A stretch of DNA of 64,000 nt from Larkinella knui (GTDB lineage Bacteria > Bacteroidota > Bacteroidia > Cytophagales > Spirosomataceae): assembly GCF_003858645.1 (NCBI RefSeq), contig NZ_RQJP01000001.1, positions 1,054,001 through 1,118,000 on the forward strand. Reading direction: 5' to 3'. Below, one piece after another: positions 35,654 through 44,695 of this stretch. The notes beneath the pieces are model-generated. The model was not told where the DNA came from. It did no database searches and saw nothing but the letters and a program-made list of their open reading frames with translations. The position numbers were made by a program, and so were the translations under genes. Position 1 is the stretch's first letter, and every line of letters begins with the position of its first letter.

Positions 35654-36361
35654 TTAATCACAATTTCCATCCGGCGTACATACCGGCCCGTCTATTCGAA
35701 CCGGCTCCGCAACCGCATGGGAATCGGTCCACTCGCCAAACGATTTGGTCAGGGCGCCCAGAAATGTTTCGGGAGCCTGCGCACCGGAAACGGCGTATTT
35801 CTGGTTAAACACAAAAAACGGAACCCCGGTAACGCCCACCTGACGGGCTTCCCGAATATCCGCTTTTACGTCGGTGGCGTAGTGGTCGGACGCCAGAACC
35901 TGCTTCACTTCGGCGGCATCCAGGCCAATGTCGGTCGCCAGCTTTAGCAGCGTTTCGTGGTCGGCAGTGTTGGCTCCTTCGGTAAAATACGCCTTGAACA
36001 GACGCTCTTCCATATCGTCGCCCTTGCCGTGTTTCTTGGCTAGCTGAACCACCCGGTGTGCGTCGAACGAGTTGGCTACTACCGCTTTGTCGAAGTCGTA
36101 GTGAAGCCCGACTTCAGCAGCCATGTTGGTTACATAATCGTTCATTTGTTTGGCATAGCCGAGGGTCCAGCCTTTGTTTTCGGCCAGGTATTCGGTGATG
36201 CTTTTGCTCGGGTCTGTCTCCTGAGCGGGGTTGAGCTGGAAGCTTTTCCAAACCACTTCGATCGATTCCTTGTGATCGAATTTCTCCAGAGCGGCTTCAA
36301 ATTTCCGCTTTCCGATGTAGCAAAACGGACACATTACGTCCGACCAGATTTCTACTTTCAT
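35654..36361 (-). CDS. DsbA/FrnE-family oxidoreductase
   Basis: A 235-residue thioredoxin-fold protein. The N-terminal WSDVMCPFCYIGKRKFE carries the CPFC active site and the motif VTGVPFFVFNQKYAVSGAQ contains the cis-Pro loop, both diagnostic of the FrnE group. There is no signal peptide, so it is cytoplasmic. The C-terminus ends with two further Cys (GPVCTPDGNCD), which might bind metal or form a second disulfide. Partner proteins unknown. Confidence 0.9.
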   Translation of the reverse strand: MKVEIWSDVMCPFCYIGKRKFEAALEKFDHKESIEVVWKSFQLNPAQETDPSKSITEYLAENKGWTLGYAKQMNDYVTNMAAEVGLHYDFDKAVVANSFDAHRVVQLAKKHGKGDDMEERLFKAYFTEGANTADHETLLKLATDIGLDAAEVKQVLASDHYATDVKADIREARQVGVTGVPFFVFNQKYAVSGAQAPETFLGALTKSFGEWTDSHAVAEPVRIDGPVCTPDGNCD

Positions 36362-36382
36362 ATCAAAAGCTGATTTCGGATA

Positions 36383-36472
36383 GGAACGCGGATGGAGCGG
36401 ATTGAACGGATTTACACCGATTAAAAATTAAAATCAGTTTTTTATCCGTTCAATCCGCTCCATCCGTGTTCC
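36383..36472. repeat. 29-bp near-perfect inverted repeat between divergent genes
   Basis: The arms 36383-36411 and 36444-36472 pair over 29 positions with one G-U. The loop contains a smaller GATT/AATC pair. It lies upstream of both the DsbA-like gene (minus) and the kinase gene (plus), so it cannot be a terminator of either. Confidence 0.9.
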
Positions 36473-36647
36473 CATCAAAGTTTTAAATTCGTGTTACTAC
36501 ATCAAGAAGGATTTGCGGTAAAAATTGGTTCAGGCAAACACCGACCAAAACCTACCTTAATCGGGCGCATCGGGCTATTCCGCTTTTTTGTACATTTACG
36601 TCCGATTCCACTTCTAACGATGTGTATGCCACAACTTTACCACTAAA

Positions 36648-38003
36648 ATGACATACGAAGCCTGGTCTCCGCTCTTTCTGGGAATGGTTCTGGCCATTTT
36701 TCTGGTCACTTCCATTCAGTGGTTGATGTACCGGGAGCGGATTTATGGCCTGTATACGCTGTATACAGTGACCTGGGCCATTTATTTTGTCATCAATCAT
36801 TTTAACCTGCCCATCAACATCGGTAATTTTTACAAACTGATGCTGTCGTATACCGGGTACATTCTTTACCTCGAATTAGCCAAACTTTTCCTGAATCTGA
36901 AGGAGCGTCCCCGGTTTCTGCGCTGGGTGGTGCGGGTTCAATATGTGCTGGTTTTTTACTGTGTTGCCAAAACGTACATCTATCTTTTTACGGATTTCTG
37001 GCAAACCAAACTGCACAATATTCTCCTCCAGCCGGTCCGGATTGCGTTGCTGTCGGTGGGCACCTACATCGTTTACTCGTTTTTCCGATCAAAAGATACC
37101 GTCGCCCGGTTTTTTGTGGCCGGAACGGCTTCGCTGCTCCTCAATCATTCCATTACCACCGTGCTGTTGATTCGCTCGCCGAACCTGAGTCAAACGCTGC
37201 CGTTCTGGCAACATCCCGACTTGTTCGTTCAAACCGGCGTGGTGCTGGACCTGATCTTTTTTTCGCTGGGGATTTCCTACCGGCACCGGCGCGAAGCCAT
37301 TCGCAAAGCCGTGGTGGAAAAGGATCTGGAGCGCGAACGGGAACAGCGACACCGCGAAAATCTGGAAGCGGATCTGGCTCTGCAACGCATGCAACAGGAA
37401 AAAACGGAGGTTCAGATGCGGGCCTTGCAGAGCCAGGTCAATCCGCATTTTCTGTTCAACGGACTCAATACGCTCTCCTCGCTGATCGACGAAAACCCCC
37501 GGCTGGCCAGCGAATTTGTCGATGAACTGTCCAATGTGTACCGGTATTTACTCCGTAGCAACGAAAACGAACTGGTTAGCCTCAGCGACGAACTCCGGTT
37601 TATCCGGTCGTATTTCCACCTGCTGCAAACCCGCTTCGGAACGAGTGTGGCCTTACATATTTCGGTTGCCGACGACTCCCATTCCGCTCTGTTACCGCCC
37701 CTGACGTTGCAGTTGCTGGTTGAAAATGCGGTGAAGCACAACATTATTTTACCCGAACAACCGCTCACGATCCGGATTCGGACGACGGAGCACGACCTGC
37801 TGATTGTCGAAAATAACCTGCAACGAAAAAACCTGCGTATCGAGTCGAACGGCGTCGGTTTATCCAATATCGACCATAAATACCGGCTGCTCAACCAGCC
37901 GGTGCCGCTGGTTGGTGAGGCTGATGGCTGGTTTCAGGTCATCCTGAGTTTGCTGAAATTGCCCCAAACCCAGTTTATCAAATCCGGAGCGTTTGAGGCA
38001 TGA
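36648..38003 (+). CDS. LytS-type sensor histidine kinase
   Basis: A 451-residue membrane kinase. The first 200 residues contain about six hydrophobic helices. A coiled coil (KDLEREREQRHRENLEADLALQRMQQEKT) leads to the His_kinase domain LQSQVNPHFLFNGLNTLSSL, whose His is the phosphoacceptor. The ATPase N-box is LLVENAVKHN, and the G-box is SNGVGLSN. Such kinases normally pair with a LytTR response regulator, but the next gene (overlap 4 nt, ATGA) is a Crp-like regulator instead. Start at the ATG 36648. Confidence 0.88.
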   Translation: MTYEAWSPLFLGMVLAIFLVTSIQWLMYRERIYGLYTLYTVTWAIYFVINHFNLPINIGNFYKLMLSYTGYILYLELAKLFLNLKERPRFLRWVVRVQYVLVFYCVAKTYIYLFTDFWQTKLHNILLQPVRIALLSVGTYIVYSFFRSKDTVARFFVAGTASLLLNHSITTVLLIRSPNLSQTLPFWQHPDLFVQTGVVLDLIFFSLGISYRHRREAIRKAVVEKDLEREREQRHRENLEADLALQRMQQEKTEVQMRALQSQVNPHFLFNGLNTLSSLIDENPRLASEFVDELSNVYRYLLRSNENELVSLSDELRFIRSYFHLLQTRFGTSVALHISVADDSHSALLPPLTLQLLVENAVKHNIILPEQPLTIRIRTTEHDLLIVENNLQRKNLRIESNGVGLSNIDHKYRLLNQPVPLVGEADGWFQVILSLLKLPQTQFIKSGAFEA

Positions 38004-38593
38004 ATGACTGGTCAAAATCGTTGGAACGGTTGAAAACCGTCGCTTTTCAGGCCGGAAAGCTCACCGAAACCGAGTGGGAAGCTTTTGCCGCCTGCTGGCA
38101 TCCGGTCGAATACAAACGAAAAACCATCCTGACGGCGGCCGGAGAAATTGAGCGGTATTTGTATTTTGTGGTCGAGGGCGTTCAGCGGGCGTATTATGTG
38201 GGCGACGGCAAACGGGATGCAACGCTGATTTTTTCGTATACCGGCTCCATGTCGGGGATTATCGATTCGTTTCAGTTGCAAAAGCCGTCGCTGTATTACC
38301 TCGAAACGCTGACCGCCAGCCGGCTTCTCCGCCTTTCATTTCCGGACTTCGACCGACTCCTCAGCACCTATCCGGCCCTCGAACGCTGGGGGCGAATCGG
38401 AACAGCGGCTGCCATGTCGGGCCTGATGGAGCGCTACATCGAATTGATGACGTTCAGTGCCGAAGAGAAATTTCGGGTACTCCTGACGCGAAGTCCGCAC
38501 GTATTGCAACTGATTCCGCACAAATACCTGGCGTCGTATCTGGGTCTGGATCCCACCACGTTCAGCAAACTGCTCGCTTCCGTGAAGTTGTAG
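38000..38593 (+). CDS. Crp/Fnr-family transcription regulator
   Basis: A 197-residue regulator with an N-terminal cyclic-nucleotide-type sensor (KTILTAAGEIERYLYFVVEGVQRAYYV) and a C-terminal winged helix ending in PHKYLASYLGLDPTTFSKLLASVK, the degenerate HTH usual in Bacteroidota. No cAMP-binding Arg/Ser pair is clear. Overlap of start and upstream stop (ATGA) suggests translational coupling with the kinase. Confidence 0.85.
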   Translation: MNDWSKSLERLKTVAFQAGKLTETEWEAFAACWHPVEYKRKTILTAAGEIERYLYFVVEGVQRAYYVGDGKRDATLIFSYTGSMSGIIDSFQLQKPSLYYLETLTASRLLRLSFPDFDRLLSTYPALERWGRIGTAAAMSGLMERYIELMTFSAEEKFRVLLTRSPHVLQLIPHKYLASYLGLDPTTFSKLLASVKL

Positions 38594-38602
38594 CGGCTTT
38601 TC

Positions 38603-38628
38603 AAAATCTTGGCGATGACCAAGATTTT
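38603..38628 (+). terminator. Terminator after Crp-like gene
   Basis: A perfect 10-bp stem AAAATCTTGG / CCAAGATTTT has a 6-nt loop and ends in TTTT; it lies 9 nt after the stop codon. Confidence 0.75.
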
Positions 38629-38644
38629 CCGGTCAAAACCGCCT

Positions 38645-38652
38645 TAGGTTTG
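38645..38652 (+). promoter_or_regulatory. -7 promoter box before DinB-like gene
   Basis: TAGGTTTG matches TAnnTTTG, 21 nt before the ATG at 38674 and directly after the terminator; no -33 TTTG is clear. Confidence 0.5.
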
Positions 38653-38673
38653 TGAACATAAACACACACCACC

Positions 38674-39276
38674 ATGCCCGAATTTCAAAGTCATCAATTG
38701 CTCGATGAGTTAGCCCGCGACACCCGCACGCTCGCGGAGACAGTCGAAAAGGAATTTAGTCGGATGACCAGCAAGGACTTAAACCGGCAACCGGCTCCGG
38801 ATCGCTGGAGCATCGCGCAGTGTCTGGACCACCTCAACAGTTACGGCCACTATTACATTCCGCTGCTCGAAAACGCCGTTTTGAAAGGAGAACAGCAGCA
38901 ACTGGCGGCTCCTCCGCGTTTCCGCAGTGGCTGGCTGGGTAATTACTTCGCCAACGCGATGAAGCCCAAAGCGGACGGTTCCATTGGCTTAAAATCGAAA
39001 GCCATCAAAGCCCACACGCCCGCTTCCAACCTGGATGGGCGGGCGGTTTTGACCTTATTTCTGGAACAGCAACAGGCGATTCTGGACTTGCTGGATCGTG
39101 CCAAACGGGTGAATATTCAAACGCTCCGGGTCCCCATTTCCATCGCCCGATTCATCCGGCTTTCGGTCGGCGACACGTTCCGGTTTCTGATTGCCCACCA
39201 ACAGCGGCACGTGTTACAGGCGCGTCGGGCGGCTTCCGAATTGAATCTTCAGTCAACTATTTCGGTGGAATCATAA
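38674..39276 (+). CDS. DinB-superfamily protein
   Basis: A 200-residue four-helix DinB/YfiT-like protein. It has the motif QPAPDRWSIAQCLDHLNSYGHYYI with a likely metal-binding His, and the C-terminal FLIAHQQRHVLQARR with further His. Family members are metal-dependent thiol transferases or hydrolases; the substrate is unknown. Confidence 0.85.
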   Translation: MPEFQSHQLLDELARDTRTLAETVEKEFSRMTSKDLNRQPAPDRWSIAQCLDHLNSYGHYYIPLLENAVLKGEQQQLAAPPRFRSGWLGNYFANAMKPKADGSIGLKSKAIKAHTPASNLDGRAVLTLFLEQQQAILDLLDRAKRVNIQTLRVPISIARFIRLSVGDTFRFLIAHQQRHVLQARRAASELNLQSTISVES

Positions 39277-39294
39277 TATTTCCTATGTTTGGTT

Positions 39295-40611
39295 ATGCTC
39301 CTAACCATAACCATCCTGGGCATTCTGGCCCTCATTGCGCTCATCTCGTTGGCCCGAATTCATACGTTTCTGGCTTTTCTGGCCGTTTCGCTGGGTGTTG
39401 GTCTGGCGTTGGGTCAAAAACCGCTGGAAATTCTGGACTCGATCCAAAAAGGAATCGGCGGTACGCTTGGTTCCATTACCGCCATCATTGCGCTGGGTGC
39501 GATGCTGGGCAAACTCGTCGCCCAAAGCGGTGCCGCCCAGCGAATTGCGGTTCAACTGATGGAGCTGGTCGGCACCCGCCACGCCCGCTGGGCTTTTCTG
39601 GTAACCGGTTTCATTGTGGGCCTGCCGCTGTTTTATTCCGTGGGCTTTCTGCTGCTGGCCCCGTTGGTCATCACGGTTTCATATCGTTACAAACTTCCCG
39701 CGTTGTACATCGGCCTGCCCATGCTGGCGTCGCTCTCGGTGACGCAGGGTTATCTGCCGCCCCATCCGGCCCCGCTGGCCATTCTGAAACAGTTCAATGC
39801 CGACATGGGCCTGACGCTTTTTTACGGCATTATCGTCTCGATTCCGGCGATCCTGATTTCCGGTGCCCTGTTTGGCTCCACGCTGAAACGCTACACCACC
39901 CTGGCCAATCCGGCTTTCATTGCGCCCGACCTGAGTGATGAACAAATGCCCTCGGCCACCACGAGTTTGCTGACGGTTTTGCTGCCCATTTTGCTCATTG
40001 GCCTCAGTACCTTCCTGAGTCCGTTATTGACGGAAGGCTCGTTGGTTCAACAGGTCATTGTCTTCGCAGGCGAACCTGTCGTGAGCATGTTTCTATCGGT
40101 TTTGGTGGCGAGTTATACGCTGGGAATTCGGCGGGGCAAAACCATGCCGGAAGTCACGGTTCTTTTTGGGGAAGCGGTGAAAGATGTGGCTATGCTTTTC
40201 CTGATTTTCGGGGGGGCAGGTGCCTTAAAACAGGTGCTGACCGACGGGGGCGTGAGTCAATCCATTGCCGGGATGATGGAAAGTTCGACGCTGCACCCGT
40301 ACGTTTTGGCCTGGGGTATGGCCGCCCTCATCCGGGTTTGCACCGGATCGTCGACGGTTTCGGGCATCACGACGGCCGGATTTGTGGCACCGATGCTGGC
40401 GGCAACGGGCGTAGAACCCAACCTGATGGTGTTGAGCATCGGAGCCGGGAGTATGATGTTTTCGCACGTGAACGACACCGGTTTCTGGCTGTTCCGCGAG
40501 TATTTTCAACTGTCGATGGCCGATACACTCAAAACCTGGTCGGTGATGGAAACGCTGGTTTCGGTCACCGGTCTGGCGGGCGTCATGGCGCTGAATCTGT
40601 TGATTGGGTAA
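39295..40611 (+). CDS. GntP-family gluconate/H+ permease
   Basis: A 438-residue integral membrane permease of the gluconate:H+ symporter family. Typical signatures: IGGTLGSITAIIALGAMLGKL, GYLPPHPAPLAI, RVCTGSSTVSGITTAGFVAPM and SHVNDTGFWLFREYF. About 12-14 hydrophobic helices. The TTG at 39289 lies two codons upstream; the ATG at 39295 is preferred. Substrate may be gluconate or another sugar acid; no kinase or dehydratase gene is adjacent. Confidence 0.92.
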   Translation: MLLTITILGILALIALISLARIHTFLAFLAVSLGVGLALGQKPLEILDSIQKGIGGTLGSITAIIALGAMLGKLVAQSGAAQRIAVQLMELVGTRHARWAFLVTGFIVGLPLFYSVGFLLLAPLVITVSYRYKLPALYIGLPMLASLSVTQGYLPPHPAPLAILKQFNADMGLTLFYGIIVSIPAILISGALFGSTLKRYTTLANPAFIAPDLSDEQMPSATTSLLTVLLPILLIGLSTFLSPLLTEGSLVQQVIVFAGEPVVSMFLSVLVASYTLGIRRGKTMPEVTVLFGEAVKDVAMLFLIFGGAGALKQVLTDGGVSQSIAGMMESSTLHPYVLAWGMAALIRVCTGSSTVSGITTAGFVAPMLAATGVEPNLMVLSIGAGSMMFSHVNDTGFWLFREYFQLSMADTLKTWSVMETLVSVTGLAGVMALNLLIG

Positions 40612-40621
40612 AAATGTTACC

Positions 40622-42871
40622 TTACAGCAGCTTGTCGGGCGTAATTGGCAGTTGCCGAATCCGTTTGCCGGTGGCGTGAAAAACCGCATTGGCAACCGCA
40701 GCCGCCACCCCGACAATGGCGATTTCGCCGAGCCCTTTCGAACCGATCGGGTTTACGTACGGATCTGGCTGATCCACAAAAAATACGTCGATTTGCGGAA
40801 TGTCGGCGTGAACCGGGATGTGGTAACTGGCAAAATCCGTGGTCACGTAACGGCCATACCGGTGGTCCATCGCCGATTCTTCCATCAACGCCATGCCAAT
40901 CCCGCCCACGACGCCACCAATCGACTGGCTGCGGGCGGTTTTGTAATTGATGATTTTGCCGACATCCGCGCAGGTCACCACCCGCTTGACGCGCACCTCA
41001 CCCGTTACCGGACTCACGTGGACCTCCACGAAATGACAGCCAAACGAGTACATCGAATACTGATCCCGCTCCGCACCCGGCTTCGATTCTTCCGTCACCT
41101 CCACCTGCGTCAGTTTGTGATGCTTCAGAATATCCGTGTAAGCAATGCCCGGCGATGAGTCGGCAGACGGAAAAAGCCGGCCATTTTTAACCGTGACATC
41201 CTCGGGCCGGACGTCGGCGAATCCCGAACCGGGTATCGCTACCGCCAGAGTCAATAATTTGATTTTCAGTGCTTTACACACTGCGTGAACGGCAGATCCT
41301 ACGCTCGGAATCGTTGATGAACCGTTCTGGCCGGGCGCGTCGGGCAGGCCGGAATCCCCCAGATCGAACCGGATTTTTTTCGGATTGACGCCGAGCATGG
41401 TGGCGGCAATCTGCGTCATCGCCGTGCCGGTTCCGGGGCCAATGTCCATCGTTGCACTCTGGACAACCACCGAACCGTCGGCCAGCAGAACGGCTTTTGC
41501 TTTGGAAGGATGGCGGTGAAAACCGTATAAACTGGAAGCCATACCGTAGCCGACCAGCATCCCGTCTGCTTTCATGGTTTGCGGTTCCAGTATCCGGTTT
41601 TTCCAGCCAAACTGCTCGGCCCCAATGCGGTAACAGTCTTTCAGCGACTTGGCCGACCACGGCAAATGGCGTTCGGGGTCGGAATCGGCGTGGTTGCGCA
41701 GCCGGAGTTCCAGCGGATCGATGCTGAGGGCAAAAGCCAGTTCGTCGAGTGCCGATTCGAGCGCGAACATGCCCGTGGCATCGCCGGGGCCGCGCATCCA
41801 GGTCGGCGTGTTGACGTCCAGGTTGAGTAGTCGATACCGGGTCGAAACATTCGGGCAGACATACATCGCCCGTGTGGCCAGAATCGTCCGTTCCAGGTGT
41901 TCTTCGTAGGTGGACGTCTGCCCGGTTCCTTCGTGCGTGATAGCGGTAAATTGTCCGTCTTTCGTGGCACCGATGGCTATTTTTTGGACGGTAAAGGGTC
42001 GGTAACCCACCGACGTAAACATCAGTTCGCGACCCAGCACCAGCTTGACGGGGCGGTTCACTTTTTGGGCCGCCAGAACAGCCGCCACCGTGTGGGGCCA
42101 GACCCGGATGCCCGAACCAAAGGCTCCGCCGATAAATTTCGAGTTGACCTTTACATTTTCCCGGGGTAATTTAAACGCCTGCGCCAAATTGCCCTGCGCC
42201 GACTTAACTCCCTGATTCTTATCGTAAACCGTCAGCTTGTCATCCGCTTCCCAAACCGCAATGATGGCGTGGGGTTCCAGCGGCTGGTGGTGCTGCGTGG
42301 GAATGGTGTAGGTCGCTTCAATTTTGACTTCGGCGGTATAGATCGCATCGGGATTGCCCCGGTCATAATCCTGAAAGGGCGAGGTTTTATTTCGTTGAAC
42401 ACTGGTCGCAACAGCGGCTTTTGACAAGTTGGCTTCAAAGTCGGTCTGGTGCTTTTCCGACTCATAATCAACGTGTACCAACGAAGCCGCGTGCCGGGCC
42501 TGCTCCGGCGTATTGGCAACTACCATCGCCACCGGCTGCCCGCTGAAATAAATAAATTCGTCGTAAAACACCCGAAAAGCCGTTCCGACGGGCGCCCGTT
42601 CGGCGGGTAGTTTGACCGATCCGTAGGCCGGAACTCCGGGTGAGTTCATATGGCTGAGAACGGCCAGCACACCGGGGGCGGTTTCGGCCGCTTTGGCGTC
42701 GATGGTACGGATGCGTCCTTTGGCGATGGTGCTGGTAATCAATACCGCATGCGCCAGATTCTCAAATGGATATTCGGCGGAATAGGTAGCCGCCCCCGTT
42801 ACTTTCAGTCGACCATCCACGCGGTCGAGGGAAGGGTGCGGTTCGGCGGGATTTTGATGGGCGTTTGCCAT
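40622..42871 (-). CDS. Molybdenum aldehyde oxidoreductase, large subunit (PaoC-like)
   Basis: A 749-residue xanthine-oxidase-family subunit that binds molybdopterin cytosine dinucleotide. It shows RVDGRLKVTGAATYSAE at the start, the substrate-channel segment GGAFGSG, MRGPGDATGMFALESALDELA and the C-terminal GSKGLGEIAIV, whose Glu is the catalytic base. It is the third gene of a minus-strand operon with the FAD and iron-sulfur subunits, 7 nt from the middle one. The enzyme would oxidise aldehydes (or purine-type substrates). Confidence 0.9.
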   Translation of the reverse strand: MANAHQNPAEPHPSLDRVDGRLKVTGAATYSAEYPFENLAHAVLITSTIAKGRIRTIDAKAAETAPGVLAVLSHMNSPGVPAYGSVKLPAERAPVGTAFRVFYDEFIYFSGQPVAMVVANTPEQARHAASLVHVDYESEKHQTDFEANLSKAAVATSVQRNKTSPFQDYDRGNPDAIYTAEVKIEATYTIPTQHHQPLEPHAIIAVWEADDKLTVYDKNQGVKSAQGNLAQAFKLPRENVKVNSKFIGGAFGSGIRVWPHTVAAVLAAQKVNRPVKLVLGRELMFTSVGYRPFTVQKIAIGATKDGQFTAITHEGTGQTSTYEEHLERTILATRAMYVCPNVSTRYRLLNLDVNTPTWMRGPGDATGMFALESALDELAFALSIDPLELRLRNHADSDPERHLPWSAKSLKDCYRIGAEQFGWKNRILEPQTMKADGMLVGYGMASSLYGFHRHPSKAKAVLLADGSVVVQSATMDIGPGTGTAMTQIAATMLGVNPKKIRFDLGDSGLPDAPGQNGSSTIPSVGSAVHAVCKALKIKLLTLAVAIPGSGFADVRPEDVTVKNGRLFPSADSSPGIAYTDILKHHKLTQVEVTEESKPGAERDQYSMYSFGCHFVEVHVSPVTGEVRVKRVVTCADVGKIINYKTARSQSIGGVVGGIGMALMEESAMDHRYGRYVTTDFASYHIPVHADIPQIDVFFVDQPDPYVNPIGSKGLGEIAIVGVAAAVANAVFHATGKRIRQLPITPDKLL

Positions 42872-42878
42872 GCGTTTT

Positions 42879-43877
42879 TCAGGAAATACCGGCGGCTAGT
42901 GTTAACGCCTGACGAATGGAATTCGGTGCCAGTTTCAATTTGTAGGCATTATGCTCAAACGCTTTCGCGTCCCGCATCGCCACTTCAGCGGCTTGTCGAA
43001 ATGCGGTTTCGGAAACGGGTTGGCCGACCAGCATTTTTTCGGCTTCGAAGAGCCGCCACGGTTTATGGGCCACGCCACCCAGGGCCAGCCGGGCGGTTTT
43101 GATGCGGTTGTTGTCAAGGTCCAGCGCAGCCGCCACCGAAACCAGTCCAAAGGCGTAAGAAGCCCGGTCGCGCACTTTAAAATAATGCACATTGCGGGCG
43201 AAAGGCGCATCCGGAATGTCGACGGCAACGATCAGTTCGCCCGCTTCCAGGGTGGTATCCCGATCCGGACGGTCGCCCGGCAACCGGTGAAAATCGGCAA
43301 ACGGAATCCGCCGTTCCCCCTGGGTATTCTGGACCACAACGGTAGCGTCCAAAGCCGACAGAGCCACATTCAGGTCGCTGGGATTTACAGCAATGCAGGT
43401 CGGTGGGCCGGTTTTTTCGGAAAACCCAAAAATGGCGTGCAGGCGGTTGATGCCTTCGAGCGCACTGCATCCCGAGCCCGGATTTCGTTTGTTGCAGGGG
43501 AAAGCCGTATCGTAAAAATACGGGCAACGGGTTCGCTGAAGCAGGTTGCCGCCCATCGTCGCCATGTTGCGCAACTGGCCGGAAGCCCCGGCCTTCAGCG
43601 CTTGTGCCAGCAGCGGGTGTTTGGCCGCAATTATTGTATGATCAGCTACAGAACTGTTCAGAGCCAGCGCGCCGATGCGCACAAAACCGGCTTTCTGTTC
43701 AATCTTTTTGAGCGGTAAGGAATTGATGTCGACCAGCTTTTCCGGCGCAACCAGCCCGCGTTTCATGAGATCGATGAGGTTGGTGCCACCGGCAATGAAG
43801 CGGGCGTTCGGAGCGGACGCCAGGGCGTTGATGGCATCTTTTACCGTGGTCGGACGCAGGTAGTGAAACGGTTTCAT
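42879..43877 (-). CDS. Molybdenum aldehyde oxidoreductase, FAD subunit (PaoB-like)
   Basis: A 332-residue subunit with the FAD-binding PCMH fold (ARFIAGGTNLIDLMKRGL). The segment RTRCPYFYDTAFPCNKRNPGSGCSA carries three close cysteines (with a fourth expected nearby) as in PaoB/YagS, which holds a [4Fe-4S] cluster. This points to the PaoABC type rather than to classical xanthine dehydrogenase. The ATG overlaps the stop of the preceding subunit by 4 nt. Confidence 0.9.
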   Translation of the reverse strand: MKPFHYLRPTTVKDAINALASAPNARFIAGGTNLIDLMKRGLVAPEKLVDINSLPLKKIEQKAGFVRIGALALNSSVADHTIIAAKHPLLAQALKAGASGQLRNMATMGGNLLQRTRCPYFYDTAFPCNKRNPGSGCSALEGINRLHAIFGFSEKTGPPTCIAVNPSDLNVALSALDATVVVQNTQGERRIPFADFHRLPGDRPDRDTTLEAGELIVAVDIPDAPFARNVHYFKVRDRASYAFGLVSVAAALDLDNNRIKTARLALGGVAHKPWRLFEAEKMLVGQPVSETAFRQAAEVAMRDAKAFEHNAYKLKLAPNSIRQALTLAAGIS

Positions 43878-44521
43878 ACGCTCTGACCACTGGTTTTAAC
43901 CGCCAGAATGGCCTTCACGATATTCGGATAGGCCCCGCAACGGCACAGGTTGCCGCTCATGTATTCCCGGATCTCGGCTTCGGAATTGGCGTGGCCTTCG
44001 CGAATGCACGAAACCGCCGACATCAGTTGTCCGGGGGTGCAGTAGCCGCACTGAAAACCGTCGTGTTTGATAAACGCTTCCTGCATCGGATGCAATGACG
44101 CGCCGTTGGAAAGCCCTTCGATGGTAGTTATCTTTCGACCCTGTTGCATCACCGCAAAACTCAGGCAGGAAAGTACCCGTTGCCCATCCACGTGAACCGT
44201 GCAGGCTCCACACTGACCCAGATCGCAGCCTTTTTTGGTGCCGGTTAGTCCGAGTTGTTCGCGCACTAAATCGAGGAGGGTTGTCCGCGGATCGACCGAA
44301 AGCCGCCGTTTGACTCCGTTAATGGTCAGCGAAAGGTCGACGCGATCCGCATTTCCGGCCAGGACTGAATACGAATCCGGTTCGGCGTTGAAGAATGAAA
44401 AGGGCGTCAGCGTCAGGCCGGTCATGGCCAGCGATTGTTTTAAGAAAAGCCGACGATCTTCCTGATGATGGTCACCATCACGGCGTGGGCCGGTGGCATC
44501 GATTTCATTTTTATCCTTCAT
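43874..44521 (-). CDS. Molybdenum aldehyde oxidoreductase, [2Fe-2S] subunit (PaoA-like)
   Basis: A 215-residue subunit with two [2Fe-2S] sites: CDLGQCGACTVHVDGQRVLSC (ferredoxin type) and CGYCTPG...CRCGAYPNI (helical type). The N-terminus has a twin-arginine-like stretch (DRRLFLKQSLAMTGLTLTPFSFF), as in PaoA, so the whole complex may be exported by Tat to the periplasm. The ATG at 44521 is preferred over the TTG one codon upstream. First gene of the operon. Confidence 0.9.
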   Translation of the reverse strand: MKDKNEIDATGPRRDGDHHQEDRRLFLKQSLAMTGLTLTPFSFFNAEPDSYSVLAGNADRVDLSLTINGVKRRLSVDPRTTLLDLVREQLGLTGTKKGCDLGQCGACTVHVDGQRVLSCLSFAVMQQGRKITTIEGLSNGASLHPMQEAFIKHDGFQCGYCTPGQLMSAVSCIREGHANSEAEIREYMSGNLCRCGAYPNIVKAILAVKTSGQSV

Positions 44522-44641
44522 CAACTACGGGGTTAGGAGGGCTGCAGGTGAGTCTGTAAACTATACCAATAAAGTAAGAACTCTGAACAGATTAACCAAT
44601 TTAAATACAAATAACAAAATTAAATAAAATAATTATACCAT

Positions 44642-44676
44642 TTTGTTTTTAGTTTAATCGTTTAAACATACATTTG
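44642..44676 (+). promoter_or_regulatory. Promoter with LacI operator in the spacer
   Basis: -33 TTTG (44642-44645) and -7 TACATTTG (44669-44676) are separated by 23 nt. Within the spacer lies the palindrome GTTTAATCGTTTAAAC (44652-44667) centred on CG. The same core recurs at 45755-45770. The geometry predicts autorepression of the LacI-family gene. Confidence 0.75.
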
Positions 44677-44695
44677 AAGCACCCCCGGTTCCGGT

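Noticed and set aside
39285-39938. A 217-codon frame overlapping the GntP permease
   Set aside because: It runs in a different frame of the same strand, with a composition rich in His, Gly and Pro; the permease reading frame explains the sequence fully.
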